DNA from: Forficula auricularia
Lineage: Eukaryota > Arthropoda > Insecta > Dermaptera > Forficulidae
Reading direction: 5' to 3'
Assembly (NCBI GenBank): GCA_024734495.1
Contig: JALMQS010000136.1
Span: 4,373,185 to 4,437,184 of the forward strand
Length of the DNA: 64,000 bases
Under the pieces are notes generated by a model that was not told where the DNA came from, searched no databases, and saw only the letters and a list, made by a program, of their open reading frames with translations. Shown here piece by piece: positions 11,558 through 21,151 of this stretch (position 1 is the first letter of the stretch; each line of letters opens with the position of its first letter). The translations under genes were made by a program, and so were the position numbers.

Positions 11558-11720
11558 GATTTGATGCTTCAGGGGTTGAGTTGTTTACCGAAAGAGAAGT
11601 TTTGGCTAAAATATTATAGATTGCAAATTTTTAATGCATTCTGATGAGATTTTCTCATTAAAAAAATTTGCAATAATAGAGGATTTATCCGAAACTTTTC
11701 TTTCGATAAAATATAAAAAA
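11558..11720. repeat. Foldback, PLE-D type
   Basis: Arms at about 11583-11635 and 11655-11712 (CGAAAGAGAAGTTTTGG facing CCGAAACTTTTCTTTCG). The left flank GATTTGATG..GAGTTGTTTACC also occurs at 16.5 and 35.7 kb. CUGAUGA at 11650 is not followed by a hammerhead arrangement. Confidence 0.5.
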
Positions 11721-11724
11721 ATTT

Positions 11725-11985
11725 AAATTTGTATTTTTAGTGAAATCACACATAATTAACTATAATTATTTATTGAACATGAACAAATAATATCTACAAT
11801 ACAACTACGATGTTTCGATCGACTTATTCTGCGATTGTTCTCAAGTACATAAATTTCTCTCGACCGCAGAATAAGTCGATCGAAACGTCGTGGTTGTGTT
11901 GTAGATATTATTTGATCGTGTTCAATAAATAATTATAATTAATTATGTCTGATTTCACTAAAAATTCAAATTTTAATCAATCACA
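11725..11985. mobile_element. PLE palindrome, family E, copy 1
   Basis: Arms about 11725-11836 and 11862-11985 include the shared blocks GAACAAATAAT, ACAACTACGA, TCGATCGACTTATTCTGCG and their complements. The same arms form the large palindrome at 20.0-20.9 kb. Confidence 0.7.
11813..11844 (-). ncRNA. Hammerhead, U3-A8 variant, decaying
   Basis: Minus strand: UUGAGAA (11838-11844), extra C, stem II AAUCG/CGAUC (closing A-C mismatch), 10-nt loop, GAAA (11813-11816). Stem III is changed to ACAU, so self-pairing is broken. Stem I UAC/GUA. Confidence 0.55.
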
Positions 11986-12204
11986 AAAATAAAAGCTTCA
12001 ACATTAATTATCGTATAAAAAGCATTATATGAGGAAAATACATTTCTTATTGAGAACCACTTATTTAAAAATATTAACGAGAGCTCTTGATTATGAATAT
12101 ATCAATATTTTAATTTAAAACTAATCAAGAAGCAGGAAAATTAAATAAAATCTCTTAATATTTCTTTCCACTGTAAATTCTTTAATTTTTCCAGAGTTTT
12201 TCCT

Positions 12205-12425
12205 TTAAAGGTGTTTCACCTTTTTCATTTTTAATAAAAAAAAGATGATAAATGTAGTCAGAGGGACTCCAGTCATCGATCTGTTGGAATCGATCTGCAT
12301 TCCGTGGGGTCACGCAACAGATCTCAGAGAGTGCAGCTTAACTCTAACAGATCGATGACTTGAGTTTGTCTGACTATATTGATCAACACTTTTTTTATGA
12401 TAAGAATGCCAAGAGGTGAAACACG
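12205..12425. repeat. Foldback with GTGTTTCACC ends
   Basis: The outer ends GGTGTTTCACC (~12211) and GGTGAAACAC (~12414) are inverted. Inner arms include GTAGTCAGAG facing TGTCTGACTATA, and CATCGATCTGTT facing AACAGATCGATG. The GTGAAAC ends resemble the PLE terminal box; no hammerhead is seen. Confidence 0.5.
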
Positions 12426-12599
12426 AATAAGTTAAAATATTTGCATTTTAAAAGCAATCATAAAACTATAGGAATCTCAAATTCGAACTTATTAATTTAG
12501 ATGGGACTTGAAGGATTGAAGGTTATAAAATTTATGGATTGTCAAGTCTTAATGTCCTAGAGTTGTGCAAAATTTTATTTAGATCTCACAAGCAGAGAT

Positions 12600-13155
12600 T
12601 AGATGAGTTAGAGAGAGGTTCATACCATCGTTGTTAAGGTTTTGACCAGGTTTCCTTAACAACTTATGACAAATGTCAGGGTGGCTAATGCGTCGTTTGC
12701 TCCTGGTATCGGATTTTTGCGCGGAATAATTTCAATTACGTTTTGTCTTTTGATGGAAATCTATGATCATGTTATTTGTAAATGAGCATACATTTCTATT
12801 TTTTTTCTTTTTCTTGTTTGTTAATTGTTAATTTCTTTTAATTGATTTGTATTTATGTTTATTAATTTCAAAATGAAAGTTTTTGCCGAGAGTAGCAGAA
12901 TTTTTATATATTGAAGGAGACAATAAAAGAGTGCGTCTTCTGCTGGAAGTATAAATTTTATTTATTTATAACGAGACTATAGTTTCTTTATAAATAAATA
13001 AAATTTATACTTACAGCAGAAGACTTACTCTTTTATTGTCTCCTTCAATTTATTAATTTCTGTAGTTAATTTGTATTGATGTTTTGTTGACCTAGCCACC
13101 GAGGACTTGTGCCTCTAAGCAGGTCGAGTAATAAAGATTTATTTATTTATTTAAG
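12600..13155 (+). mobile_element. LINE 3' end split by a PLE
   Basis: A moderately GC stretch at 12610-12730 and the tail CCACCGAGGACTTGTGCCTC..GGTCGAGTAATAAA followed by (ATTT)n at 13095-13152 look like the 3' UTR and tail of a non-LTR retrotransposon. There is no reverse-transcriptase coding, so the family is unknown. A PLE hairpin at 12870-13048 divides it. Confidence 0.4.
12870..13048. mobile_element. PLE hairpin, family B, copy 2
   Basis: Left end GCCGAGAGTAGCAGAATTT; arms ATTGAAGGAGACAATAAAAG and complement; inner arms ..TTTATTTATAACGAGAC. The hammerhead centre is lost by deletion (GACTATAGTTTC then directly the right arm). Perfect 12-bp duplication TTTATTAATTTC at 12858-12869 and 13049-13060. 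Confidence 0.8.
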
Positions 13156-13159
13156 GAAG

Positions 13160-13725
13160 ATAGAAATGTACAAAAATGTCAGCTTCTCCAAACCGAAAAC
13201 TTCACTCATTCGAAACTCGACTCAAAGTTAATTGAATTAATAGATTGGCGCATCAGGAAATAAATAAAAGTAATATGTATAAACAAGCTATAAAAATCTA
13301 TAGATATTTATATTCATAATAAATGAGACATATATGTAAATGAAAAAAAAAATCGTTTACCGTATTTAAGTGTTAAGTTAACATCCTAACTCCCGATTTC
13401 ACCAACCATCCGCATCCACAGATACCTTCGACTCATACTCAGCCAATAAAAAGAGATTATAAAAAAATTAAAATTAATAATTCACCAAAGCCAGAAAAAA
13501 ATAAATTAGTCGGCCGGTTATAATTTTGAATTTACGCATAAAAATTTTTTCAATGTGCTAAATTAAATATTTCTGAAACGTGGAAAAATCATTTTCAGCC
13601 ATGAAAATCATTTCCGGATTCTGAGACCCTCTATAACTCAGGAATGTTGAGGAAAACATCGAAATTTTACAGGATATAAATAAAAATAATACTCTAAAAA
13701 AATAAGTAATTATTATTATCATTTC
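13160..13725. other. No gene seen
   Basis: AT-rich, nothing recognised. Confidence 0.55.
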
Positions 13726-13816
13726 CGTCAATAATTTATATTAATTTGAAAGTTTATAATGGGAAATAAGGACAAGTTTTAGTGTGATTTTTACTTTTTT
13801 TATTTTTCAACCACTG

Positions 13817-13843
13817 TTTCGTCGACTTTGCCGAATTCTTCAG
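13817..13843 (-). ncRNA. Hammerhead ribozyme, weak stem II
   Basis: Minus strand: CUGAAGA (13837-13843), extra A, stem II decayed (UUCG/CGAC), GAAA (13817-13820). Confidence 0.55.
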
Positions 13844-13885
13844 GGCTTCAGACATGTACTTTAGACGAATGTGTGATATAACTAT

Positions 13886-13927
13886 TTGAAGCCCTGAAGA
13901 ACTAGGCAAAGTCGACGAAACGTTGGT
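13886..13927 (+). ncRNA. Hammerhead ribozyme, decayed stem II
   Basis: CUGAAGA 13894-13900, GAAA 13917-13920, stem III ACGU, stem I GAAGCC/GGUUGA (four pairs with one G-U). Stem II has lost the GUCG/CGAC pairing seen at 55.4 kb. Confidence 0.6.
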
Positions 13928-14113
13928 TGAAAATTAAAAAAATCACACAAAAAACTTGTCCTTATTCCCATTATAAACTTTCAAATTTATCATTTAAATT
14001 ATATTGTATTATTATTATCATTTACGTCCATAATTTCTATTAATTTGAAAGCTTATAATAGGAAAATAAGGAGAAGTTTTTTATGTGTGACTCTTTTTAT
14101 TTATCAATCAACG

Positions 14114-14141
14114 TTTCGTCGACTTTGCCGACTTCTTCTAG
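14114..14141 (-). ncRNA. Hammerhead relic
   Basis: Antisense GTTTCGTCGACTTTGCCGAC is kept, with stem II GUCG/CGAC, but the first box is broken by an inserted base (CTTCTAG). Confidence 0.45.
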
Positions 14142-14330
14142 GGCTTCAAATAGTCATCCCACTCATTCTTCAAAATTTATTTTTATCTTCGTTACCATTG
14201 AAGACCATCAGAAACACAAATTTCAAAAAAATATTTGGCATATTCAAATTTGTGTTTCTGATGGTCTTTAATGGTAACGAAGAAAAAAAGGAAATTTAGA
14301 CAGAATGTGTGGCATTGATTATTTGAAGCA

Positions 14331-14356
14331 CTGAGAGAAGTCGGCAAAGGGCGAAA
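14331..14356 (+). ncRNA. Hammerhead relic
   Basis: CUGAGAG instead of CUGANGA, stem II damaged (GUCGGCAAAGGGC), GAAACGUU kept. Probably inactive. Confidence 0.45.
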
Positions 14357-14534
14357 CGTTGGCTATAAATAAAAAAGTCACACATAAAAACTTTTTCCTT
14401 ATTTTCTATTATAAACTTTCAAATTATATTGTATTTAATAAATAATATGCCAATTTTTTATTGTTAAAGGATAAATAAATTCAATTGCTTCTTTCCAGTA
14501 ATTTATTTTATTATTCAAATGGTTAATCCAAATA

Positions 14535-14566
14535 TTTCGAGAGCGCTTGCGGCATCTCTTCCTCAG
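14535..14566 (-). ncRNA. Hammerhead ribozyme, CUGAGGA core
   Basis: Minus strand: CUGAGGA (14560-14566), extra A, stem II GAGA/UCUC extended by GC/GC past a bulged U, GAAA (14535-14538), stem III AUAU. Confidence 0.65.
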
Positions 14567-14730
14567 TGGAAACCACTCCCCCACCAATGTGCCGACCCCA
14601 TCAGTTTGTACAGAACATTGATAAAAGCTTGATTAAACACCATATACATCTATTATATATATGGTATTTAATCAAGCTTTTATTAATGTTCTGTACGAAC
14701 TGATGGACATTGGTGGGGGAGTGGTTTCCA

Positions 14731-14762
14731 CTGAGGAAGAGATGCCGCAAGCGCTCTCGGAA
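14731..14762 (+). ncRNA. Hammerhead relic
   Basis: The same core as the left arm, but GAAA has become GGAA (14759-14762). A13 is essential in hammerheads, so this arm is expected to be dead. Confidence 0.6.
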
Positions 14763-14859
14763 TATTTGGATTAACCATTTGAATAATAAAATAAATTACT
14801 GGAAACAAGCAATTGAATTTATTTATCCTTTAACAATAAAAATAAAAAATAATATACCA

Positions 14860-15324
14860 TTTTAGACATTTTTCTACACTCCTAAAAACTCGAATGAATC
14901 TTTGTCGTTTCTTCTTCAGTACCTCTTATGATTTGTGTTTAAGAAAGTTCTTTGCTTCCGGCTGGATTAGCATTCCTTCCCATGTCCAAGGCCTCGGGGA
15001 GTCAACACTTTCAAACCAATCGATTGCTTAATATAATACTTTTAAAATCCAATCTAAATCTCATTTCTTAAATGGATATCCAAACGATTGATGGACATCT
15101 TCATTTTTTCTTTCTTCATTTTTCCATGCTGTTCTTATTATCTAATTTGTAATATTCGATTGGGAGAGGAGGGCGTATTTCTTATCACGCGTCGAAATAT
15201 TCAATCGAGCCTGTTCACTATTAGATAAAGATACTTTCGCGATGAAAAGATAAATATACATCAATCTTCGTAAAACGATTATTGTTTAGTTAAATAATAT
15301 TCAGATTGTTATTTTTGTATTTTC
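14860..15324. other. No gene seen
   Basis: AT-rich, no recognised repeat. Confidence 0.55.
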
Positions 15325-15430
15325 GAGAAGTTGTCCATTCAACAAATTCTCCAAGGTTGTTGTTCACCATCAAGAATTCTTTCTTAAGAAATTATTTATT
15401 TTTTTTTTGATCATTGATTACTCCGATCTT
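15325..15430. repeat. Dispersed repeat R4, copy 1
   Basis: Shares GTTGTCCATTCAACAAATT, TTCTTTCTTAAGA and TTTTGATCATTGAT in the same order with 19205-19310. Confidence 0.65.
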
Positions 15431-15589
15431 TAAACTCATTATACTTTGCGGCTCAATTCTCTCCTACACTCACTTGTTTCTCTCGCTAATTTATGTCAAA
15501 AAATAATTTTATTTAATCAAATAATTTATGATAATTTACGAAGAGACACCCCCTTCTTTATTTTGGGCTCAATAGCAATAAATCATATC

Positions 15590-15935
15590 TCCTTTCAAAT
15601 ATGGGCTAGGATAAATATTATATAGCACATTTTTTGTTTTACCATTTTAAAATATTTTTAACCCCCAACTCCCTCTTTAGGACTTTTATTGACAGTTCTA
15701 TTTTTTTGAACCCCTTCCCCCTTCATTTTGGCCTACAGAGAGAAATAATGACTCTCTTTTTTATTATAGGACCCTTTTGTAGTCAATTCCAATTTTCTTG
15801 ATTTTTTTAGTTTGAAAATTTTATAATTTTAATTTTTTAAGAACCCTCCCTAAACACCTTAAATTTTGGTTCGAATTCAACCAAAATTTAATGAGATCTT
15901 TCATTTCTACTTGATTTCTTTTGGGTTGGTCTTTT
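15590..15935 (-). repeat. Rep1-related relic
   Basis: The order of blocks (CCCCC-rich spots, TTTAGTTTGAAAATTT, TTTTTTAAGA.CC, CCAAAATTTAATGAG) matches 27840-28130 and, reversed, the minisatellite part of Rep1. Old and diverged. Confidence 0.5.
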
Positions 15936-16200
15936 CTTTTTTCACTTTTCAATTTAAAGTGTCATACTTATTTTAGGAATTTTGGAAGTAGGCATGTTTT
16001 TTTTAATGAAATTGATGAGAAAGGAGTTACACCAAAGAGGTGCATCCCCTAAAGCCCTGGGTTGGCCCCTCCCTCGTAAAAAGAAGAAGGGGGTTATGGG
16101 CTTTATAGGCTGGGTAGGAGACCAAGTTATCTGTGGGTGCGGGTCTTAAACAACTGAAGGTTATAAGTCGCGAGAAAGGGGTAGCTGGAAGAGAAAATAA
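15936..16200. other. GC-richer patch, unexplained
   Basis: 16010-16200 is clearly richer in G than its surroundings (TAAAGCCCTGGGTTGGCCCC, GGGCTTTATAGGCTGGG). No long frame, no repeat partner in the window. Could be an old transposon body. Confidence 0.3.
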
Positions 16201-16204
16201 ACTG

Positions 16205-17680
16205 CAACGGATCGTTGCTAAACTTTATCCAAATTCATTTGAAATATTAATATGTTTATTCCTTTATTATTAATCAGATATCACTTGCTATTTGCAGTCC
16301 ATGTTGACTTAAATTCAAAAATAGCGATTGATTCTCATCTATTACTTGAGGAATAACAATTCTACATTAGATTTTCGTCGGTTCGATTATTATTGGTAAC
16401 CAGTGCTGAAGACATGGAGGAATCGACTTAAAATCAAAAATAACGATCGATTCTTATCTAATACTAGAGGAAAAACCTTATTGCATTCCATTTTTGGTGT
16501 TTTGACTATTAATAGCTTGAGTTGTTTACCAAAAAAGAATTTAGTCTTTTTGATTTTAAGTCGATTCTTCCACGTTTTCAGTAGAGGTTGCCATTAATAG
16601 TCAAAACATCAAAAATGGAATGCAATAAGGTTTTTCCTCTAGTATTAGATAAGAATCGATCGTTATTTTTGATTTTAAGCCGATTCCTCCATGTCTTCAG
16701 CAATGGTTACCAATAATAATCAAAGCGTCAACAATCTAATGTAGAATTGTTATTCCTCAAGTAATAGATGAGAATCAATCGATATTTTTGATTTTAAGTC
16801 AATTCCTCCATGTCTTCAGCAATGGTTACCAATAAAAACCGAAACGTCAAAAATCCAATATAGAATGGTTATTCCTCAAGTAATAGATGAGAATCAATCG
16901 CTATTTTTGATTTTAACTCGATTCCTCCATGTCTCCAGGAATGGTAACGGATAAGAAAACAACGCAGTTGCTATGGTTACTTATAAAATTTCATCCCAAA
17001 TTTTTAGCATTTCACAGCGAGAAGCCTAACCATTCTTACTTAAGTTAGGTTGAATGAGCTATATTAAAACGATCAAATGAATAAATGTTAAGGAATTTAA
17101 AATAAAAAATTAAAAAAGTACTATATTATCCTAGAGTAAAGTACTTTAAAATATAAATTTACTAAAAACTTTATTCAACCTTTTTTGTGGTCCCAAGGTA
17201 CTTAATTAGGATATTAAATTTCATCAAAATCCTTTAATTCATTTTCAAGATATTTAGAAAAAACTAAAAAAGTACTGAAATAAAGTACTAATGTTTGTCG
17301 ACCGATATGTACCAAAAACTAATCAGCGCTTCATTTTGTTAAAATACTGGTAGGTTTTCAATTTCAATTCAATCGGTGCAACGGTGTGGAAAAATTCGTG
17401 GACGAAAAAAACGATAACACACATACATACATCCATCCATCCATCCCCACGCACTTCCAAAAAAAATGGCACATGTTGGCCTCTCGGCGAGATCCCAGGT
17501 AATTTTTAGCAAAACCGTCACGTGCTAAAATTCAATCTAATTGAATACTTCAATTTGTGACCTTAATTGAGTCCATGGGTTCCGTAGTCTTTACCTGAGG
17601 ACTCTTTGAAGTCGCGCTTGCCGCCAGACCGATTGCAATACTTTCCCCATGCTTCGCATTGGATAAAGTAAAAATTTGCA
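16205..17680 (+). repeat. Dispersed repeat Rep2, copy 2
   Basis: Homologous to 3680-4485. It has the uninterrupted SINE target region near 17190-17215, but its own ~0.8-kb insertion at about 16280-17100. It holds (CATC)n/(CATA)n at 17425-17450 and ends with TCGCATTGGATAAAGTAAAAA. Confidence 0.7.
16280..17100. mobile_element. Inverted array of ~119-bp units, PLE-D type
   Basis: Four reversed units start with GATTTTAA at 16551, 16671, 16790 and 16909 (periods 120, 119, 119). About two units in the opposite orientation lie at 16305-16520. Each unit carries CCTCCATGTCTTCAGCAATG and, in the best one, CCGAAACGTC (16849). The GAGTTGTTTACC block at the inversion point also occurs at 11.6 and 35.7 kb. 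Tandem pLTR units are known for PLEs. No complete hammerhead core is left. Confidence 0.6.
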
Positions 17681-17739
17681 TATATTTTTTATTATATGTT
17701 TTTGGCTTAAAAAAACATTCACTTTTAAAGCATAAAATC

Positions 17740-18065
17740 TAAAACTAGCTAACTCAGGATTGAATCTTGCTTCTGTAGGAATAATTTTCCGCCAAAAAAT
17801 CCAAGGCCTCTCAACAATTTATGGGAAGGCCGCGGGAAACCAGCCGGACCCGCATACTGAGGATTCTGTACCTTATATCCTCCAAAATAATAGGAGTAAT
17901 AAGTTATCAAATTCGTTATCAGTGATAAGGAAAGAATTATTTGACATAATTTTAAGTTAAGCTACTTCTGAACACCGACAGGTACAAAAATCACTTAAAA
18001 ACGGCCATTTTGTGGTCTCTTACATTGTCATTTCAAAGTAATTTAACTATAAGAATTATTAATTG
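17740..18065 (+). repeat. Dispersed repeat R3, copy 1
   Basis: Shares 'aaaatcacttaaaaacggccattttgtgg'-like and neighbouring blocks with 39575-39925 and 47076-47425. Noncoding; the open frame at 17760-17960 is unrelated to known proteins. Confidence 0.5.
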
Positions 18066-18359
18066 TGATGATGGCTGGACCGGTGAATTTATTTTATTAA
18101 TCCACCTGATGCTCTTTTACTCGGCCAAAACTAATGATGGACGGAGAGTATAAAAAAAAGTAAACAAAATAATAAAATAAAATATAAGAATTATATCATA
18201 ATTCTACTTAAAGAAATCTTTACAGAGAAACCTCACACTACATGAAGAATAAATATTTAAAAAAAATTTCGACACTCGCAAAAATAATCATTCGATTAAA
18301 ATTTTAATTCGACATTTGATTCTGGTAAAAATGAATAATATATTATATATCTTCAATAG

Positions 18360-18405
18360 TTTTTAAGAAATTTGGTGTTGGTACTTGGTGAAAATTTTTT
18401 ATCCA
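18360..18405 (+). mobile_element. PLE terminal box fragment
   Basis: AATTTGGTGTTGGTACTTGG followed by TGAAAATTTTTTATCCAATAA. Same terminal box and adjoining piece as the 5.9-kb PLE. Confidence 0.6.
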
Positions 18406-18540
18406 ATAATTATATTCTTTTTATTTATAAGATTGGATCTGAGAATTTTATTTATATTAATTAATTTATTTATTTTTCTGAGGATCTTAATTCTCTTTTA
18501 GAATAGGTGTTGATTTTCTTTGTTCCAAAAAATAATAACA

Positions 18541-18920
18541 CGGTTATATTTTTTTCATTTATTTTTATTTTAATGTTATATCAGGACGTTTCGACATCTA
18601 CATTTATGTCATCATCAGCCTAAATATAAAACCATCCTTTCATTATTTCCAATATATATAACTTTACAAACAAATGAACACACATCACATCTTTTTTTAC
18701 ATTTTTTACATTCTTTCTTACATCAAAAAAGCATCAAACATACCTTGAAACAATCTTAAATTTAGTTGAATCCAATCAAATCACATTCTGTATCATCTGA
18801 ATACATATTATAAGTTATTAATTATTCCTTTTCTATATTTATTTTTAGTTATCCGATAACACAAAACCAATTTTCCAACACACAAAGCACCAGTGAACAC
18901 AATCTCGAAACATTATTCTT
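18541..18920 (-). mobile_element. PLE fragment with hammerhead
   Basis: A hammerhead in minus orientation is followed by about 300 bp of C-poor sequence without coding. I infer a PLE end; the limits are uncertain. Confidence 0.4.
18578..18626 (-). ncRNA. Hammerhead ribozyme
   Basis: Minus strand: CUGAUGA (18612-18618), extra U, perfect stem II GACAU/AUGUC (18606-18610 and 18593-18597) with an 8-nt loop, GAAA (18589-18592), stem III ACGU, predicted cleavage after the following C. Stem I (UAUUUAGG with CUGAUAUA) pairs across two small mismatches. One of the best candidates in the window. Confidence 0.8.
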
Positions 18921-19098
18921 GTTAATTTTAAATTTTTCAAAACGGACACATTATATAGACCAATAGGGTCGTTTTACAGGACGGAACCATAAAAAAGATT
19001 AGTAATTTTTTGGAAATAAATTATTTTTCATAAATTTTGTTATTATTAGTTTTATTTCTAGGACAATTTTTGTAACATTGTCGAGATTTTCAAAAATA

Positions 19099-19140
19099 TT
19101 TTAATTGATAAGGGGAATCTTTTCCGAAACGTTTATTAAC
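19099..19140 (+). ncRNA. Hammerhead, U3-A8 variant
   Basis: UUGAUAA (19105-19111), extra G, stem II GGGAA/UUUCC (19113-19117 and 19121-19125, one G-U) with loop UCU, GAAA (19126-19129), stem III ACGU then U. Stem I is weak. C3 and G8 are replaced by U and A together. Confidence 0.6.
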
Positions 19141-19204
19141 TAACACCTTATCAAAAAAGTTTATGAATGTTTTTTAAAGGTTGGTAGGTGCCTATATATT
19201 TTTT

Positions 19205-19310
19205 TTGAAAGTTGTCCATTCAATAAATTATCCAAGCCTTTTGTTTACCATCGGAATCAAGAATTACTTTCTTAAGAGATTAGTTTGTTTTTTTGATCAT
19301 TGATAAAATA
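19205..19310. repeat. Dispersed repeat R4, copy 2
   Basis: Direct copy of 15325-15430 (GTTGTCCATTCAATAAATT, TACTTTCTTAAGAGAT, TTTTTGATCATTGAT). Confidence 0.65.
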
Positions 19311-19960
19311 ATTTCGATGTTGAGATTAATTTCATTTTTCCAGATGAACTCTTTATCTAGCATGATCTATGTACAATGATTATCGTTTCTTTTGATTATG
19401 ATTGATGGAGATTTCTTTTGAAAATATCATCTCAGTGCTAAAGCGCTAAACATCAATCATTGAAATAATTTCTGATTTCTCACGCAGAGTAGAGAGCTAA
19501 CACTTAGCCATTTATAAAATTATAGGAAATCATTTTCATTTAGTTCTAAATGTTATATGAACCAATGATTGGGCGAAAAAGAAAAATAATTATATAATAA
19601 TAAATAAATAATGTCCGAGAGAGATGACCTTATGGCTTGTGGTGATGAAACCATGTCTGAGAGAGTATAGACATACTCTATGAGCACCAGGAATCTGCAA
19701 CAAACCGACCTTCAGGTCGAGGAACAACTCTATAACAATCAAAAGGTCCCCCGGGTTTCAATTTCGCGTGGGTTAATCCAATTAGGAGGAACAGGAAAAC
19801 GCGAGATAAATGAACTTTAAAATTTTATCAATTAAGGGCCGGTATTTTGTCTACATTTTGTTAAATGTGCGGGGGTCATCTTAAAAATGAGTAAAAAAAT
19901 CCAAAAATTATAATATGAAAAATATTAAATATCTAGTGTTTCGTTAAACGCATCCATAAT
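19311..19960. other. GC-richer patch, no gene recognised
   Basis: 19615-19810 is GC-richer, with a hairpin CCGACCTTCAGGTCGAGG near 19709-19726 and no open frame of note. TTAAGGGCCGGTATTTT at 19845-19861 resembles the TIR of the MITE at 33.0 kb. Confidence 0.3.
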
Positions 19961-20093
19961 TAAAATTGTTAGTAATCGCCAGCTGTTGAAGCTTTTATTT
20001 TTGTGATTAATTTGATTAAACTTTGAATTTTTATTTAAAACACACATAATTAATCATAATTATTTATTAAACACGAACAAATAATACAATAAA

Positions 20094-20139
20094 ACTACGA
20101 CGTTTCGATCGACTTATTCTGCGATCGTTCTCAAGTATG
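20094..20139 (-). ncRNA. Hammerhead, U3-A8 variant
   Basis: Minus strand: UUGAGAA (20128-20134), extra C, perfect stem II GAUCG/CGAUC (20122-20126 and 20107-20111) with loop CAGAAUAAGU, GAAA (20103-20106), stem III ACGU, then C. Stem I UAC/GUA. All elements are present except that C3/G8 are U3/A8. Confidence 0.7.
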
Positions 20140-20329
20140 AGCATGAGCACCCACTTCGATTATAGGTTAACTGACCCAATCACGTGTCGGTCAGGCTTAT
20201 ATACCATAGACCCCATGCACAGTCCACTCAAAAAACCAACACACTGACGACCTTTCAGCGCCCCCCCCCCCTCCCCGCGGGGACTCGAGCTAATACATGT
20301 TTTTAAAAACCATCAAGTGAAAGATATTG

Positions 20330-20461
20330 TTTAGGGAAAGCGGTGTTGGTTTATAGTGAAACATATTAAACAAAGGAATTATTATTTAACGGGTTATAGT
20401 GTGTTTCACAAAGAGAGCTCTTTGTGAAACACCACTATAACCCGTTAAATAATAATTCCTT
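20330..20461. mobile_element. Nested PLE hairpin
   Basis: Terminal box GCGGTGTTGGTTTATAGTG (~20340), then inverted arms AATTATTATTTAACGGG meeting at TTTCACAAAGAGAGCTCTTT and its continuation. Perfect 12-bp duplication TGAAAGATATTG at 20318-20329 and 20462-20473. It sits exactly at the centre of the family-E palindrome. Confidence 0.8.
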
Positions 20462-20740
20462 TGAAAGATATTGATAAATCAAATGATATCCAACTATGTA
20501 AACTATAATGTTCTTGATATATGGATTAATTATTATTATTATCATTTGATTTGTCAATATTTTTCACTTTTATGGTTTTTAAAAAACATGTAATGCTCAG
20601 TCCAACTGGGGGGGGGGGCGCTGAGGTCGTCAGTGTGTTGGTTTTTTGACTGGACTGTACATGGAGTCTTTATAAGCCTGATTCGACACGTGAATGGCTC
20701 AGTTAACCTATAATCGCAGTGGGTGCTCATCTGCTCATAC

Positions 20741-20772
20741 ATGAGAACGATCACAGAATAAGTCAATCGAAA
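20741..20772 (+). ncRNA. Hammerhead relic
   Basis: Right-arm partner of the 20.1-kb ribozyme: AUGAGAA, stem II GAUCA/CAAUC, GAAA followed by AGAG. Core and stem III are damaged. Confidence 0.5.
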
Positions 20773-20939
20773 AGAGTAGTTTTATTGTATCATTTGTTCG
20801 TGTTTAATAAATAATTATAATTAATTATGTGGGATTTAAATAAAAATTCAAAGTTTAATTAAAATTGTTAATTGAAATGATAGGGAGGTGAATAAAAATT
20901 AAATTAAAAACAGAGTTTTATTATTTAATGTGCCGAACG

Positions 20940-20966
20940 TTTCGACATTATTTTTGACTTCTTCAG
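20940..20966 (-). ncRNA. Hammerhead ribozyme
   Basis: Minus strand: CUGAAGA (20960-20966), extra A, stem II GUCA/UGUC with one U-U mismatch, GAAA (20940-20943), then CGUUC. Confidence 0.6.
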
Positions 20967-21040
20967 CGGCTCACTATAACTCAATTGTCTGATGTTATTT
21001 TCTCATAGTTTCAATAGGATCAGACAATTGAGTTGAGCTG

Positions 21041-21069
21041 CTGAAGAAATCAAAAATAAAATGACGAAA
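21041..21069 (+). ncRNA. Hammerhead, diverged arm
   Basis: CUGAAGA (21041-21047), stem II AUCA/UGAC partly broken, GAAA (21066-21069), stem III changed to ACUU. Confidence 0.5.
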
Positions 21070-21151
21070 CTTTCGGCACATTAAAGAATAAAATTCTGTT
21101 TTTAATTTAATTTTCATCCAACTCTATACGATTTCAATTAACAATTCAATA

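Larger units (their letters stand above)
13728..13990. mobile_element. PLE palindrome, family A, copy 1
   Basis: Begins ATTATTATCATTTCCGTC and ends CCATTATAAACTTTCAAA, like the copies at 14011 and 55328. The arms carry hammerhead cores on both strands. Target duplication not found. Confidence 0.7.
14011..14420. mobile_element. PLE palindrome, family A, copy 2
   Basis: Perfect 15-bp duplication AAATTATATTGTATT at 13996-14010 and 14421-14435. The centre is itself a palindrome (GACCATCAGAAACACAAATT facing its complement, 14201-14265). The short open frames across it are by-products of the inverted arms. Confidence 0.8.
14453..14847. mobile_element. PLE long hairpin, family F
   Basis: Arms about 14453-14645 and 14652-14843 are near-perfect inverted copies. 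Duplication AATAATATGCCA (14441-14452) and AATAATATACCA (14848-14859), 11 of 12 matching. Hammerhead cores sit in both arms. Confidence 0.8.
20020..20870. mobile_element. Large PLE palindrome, family E, copy 2
   Basis: Arms about 20020-20317 and 20474-20870 are inverted copies, including the C run (CGCCCCCCCCCC, ~20259) facing the G run (~20609), the block CACGTGTCGGTCAGGCTTATA and its partner, and AAATAATTATGATTAATTATG ends. A second PLE is nested in the centre. The 70-codon minus frame at 20554-20766 is arm sequence, not a gene. Confidence 0.8.
20864..21151. mobile_element. PLE palindrome, family G
   Basis: Arms about 20864-20990 and 21020-21151 (GTTAATTGAAAT..AAATTAAATTAAAAACAGAG facing its complement). 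Hammerhead cores in both arms. Confidence 0.7.

Noticed and set aside
11648..11670. CUGAUGA as another hammerhead
   Set aside because: Followed by GAUUUUCUC and no GAAA box; it belongs to the foldback centre.
14045..14299. 84-residue open frame
   Set aside because: It lies wholly in a PLE palindrome and includes hammerhead sequence; not conserved in the sister copies.
16303..16960. CRISPR-like array
   Set aside because: The units are contiguous ~119-bp tandem copies with an inversion and have no spacers; eukaryotic context.
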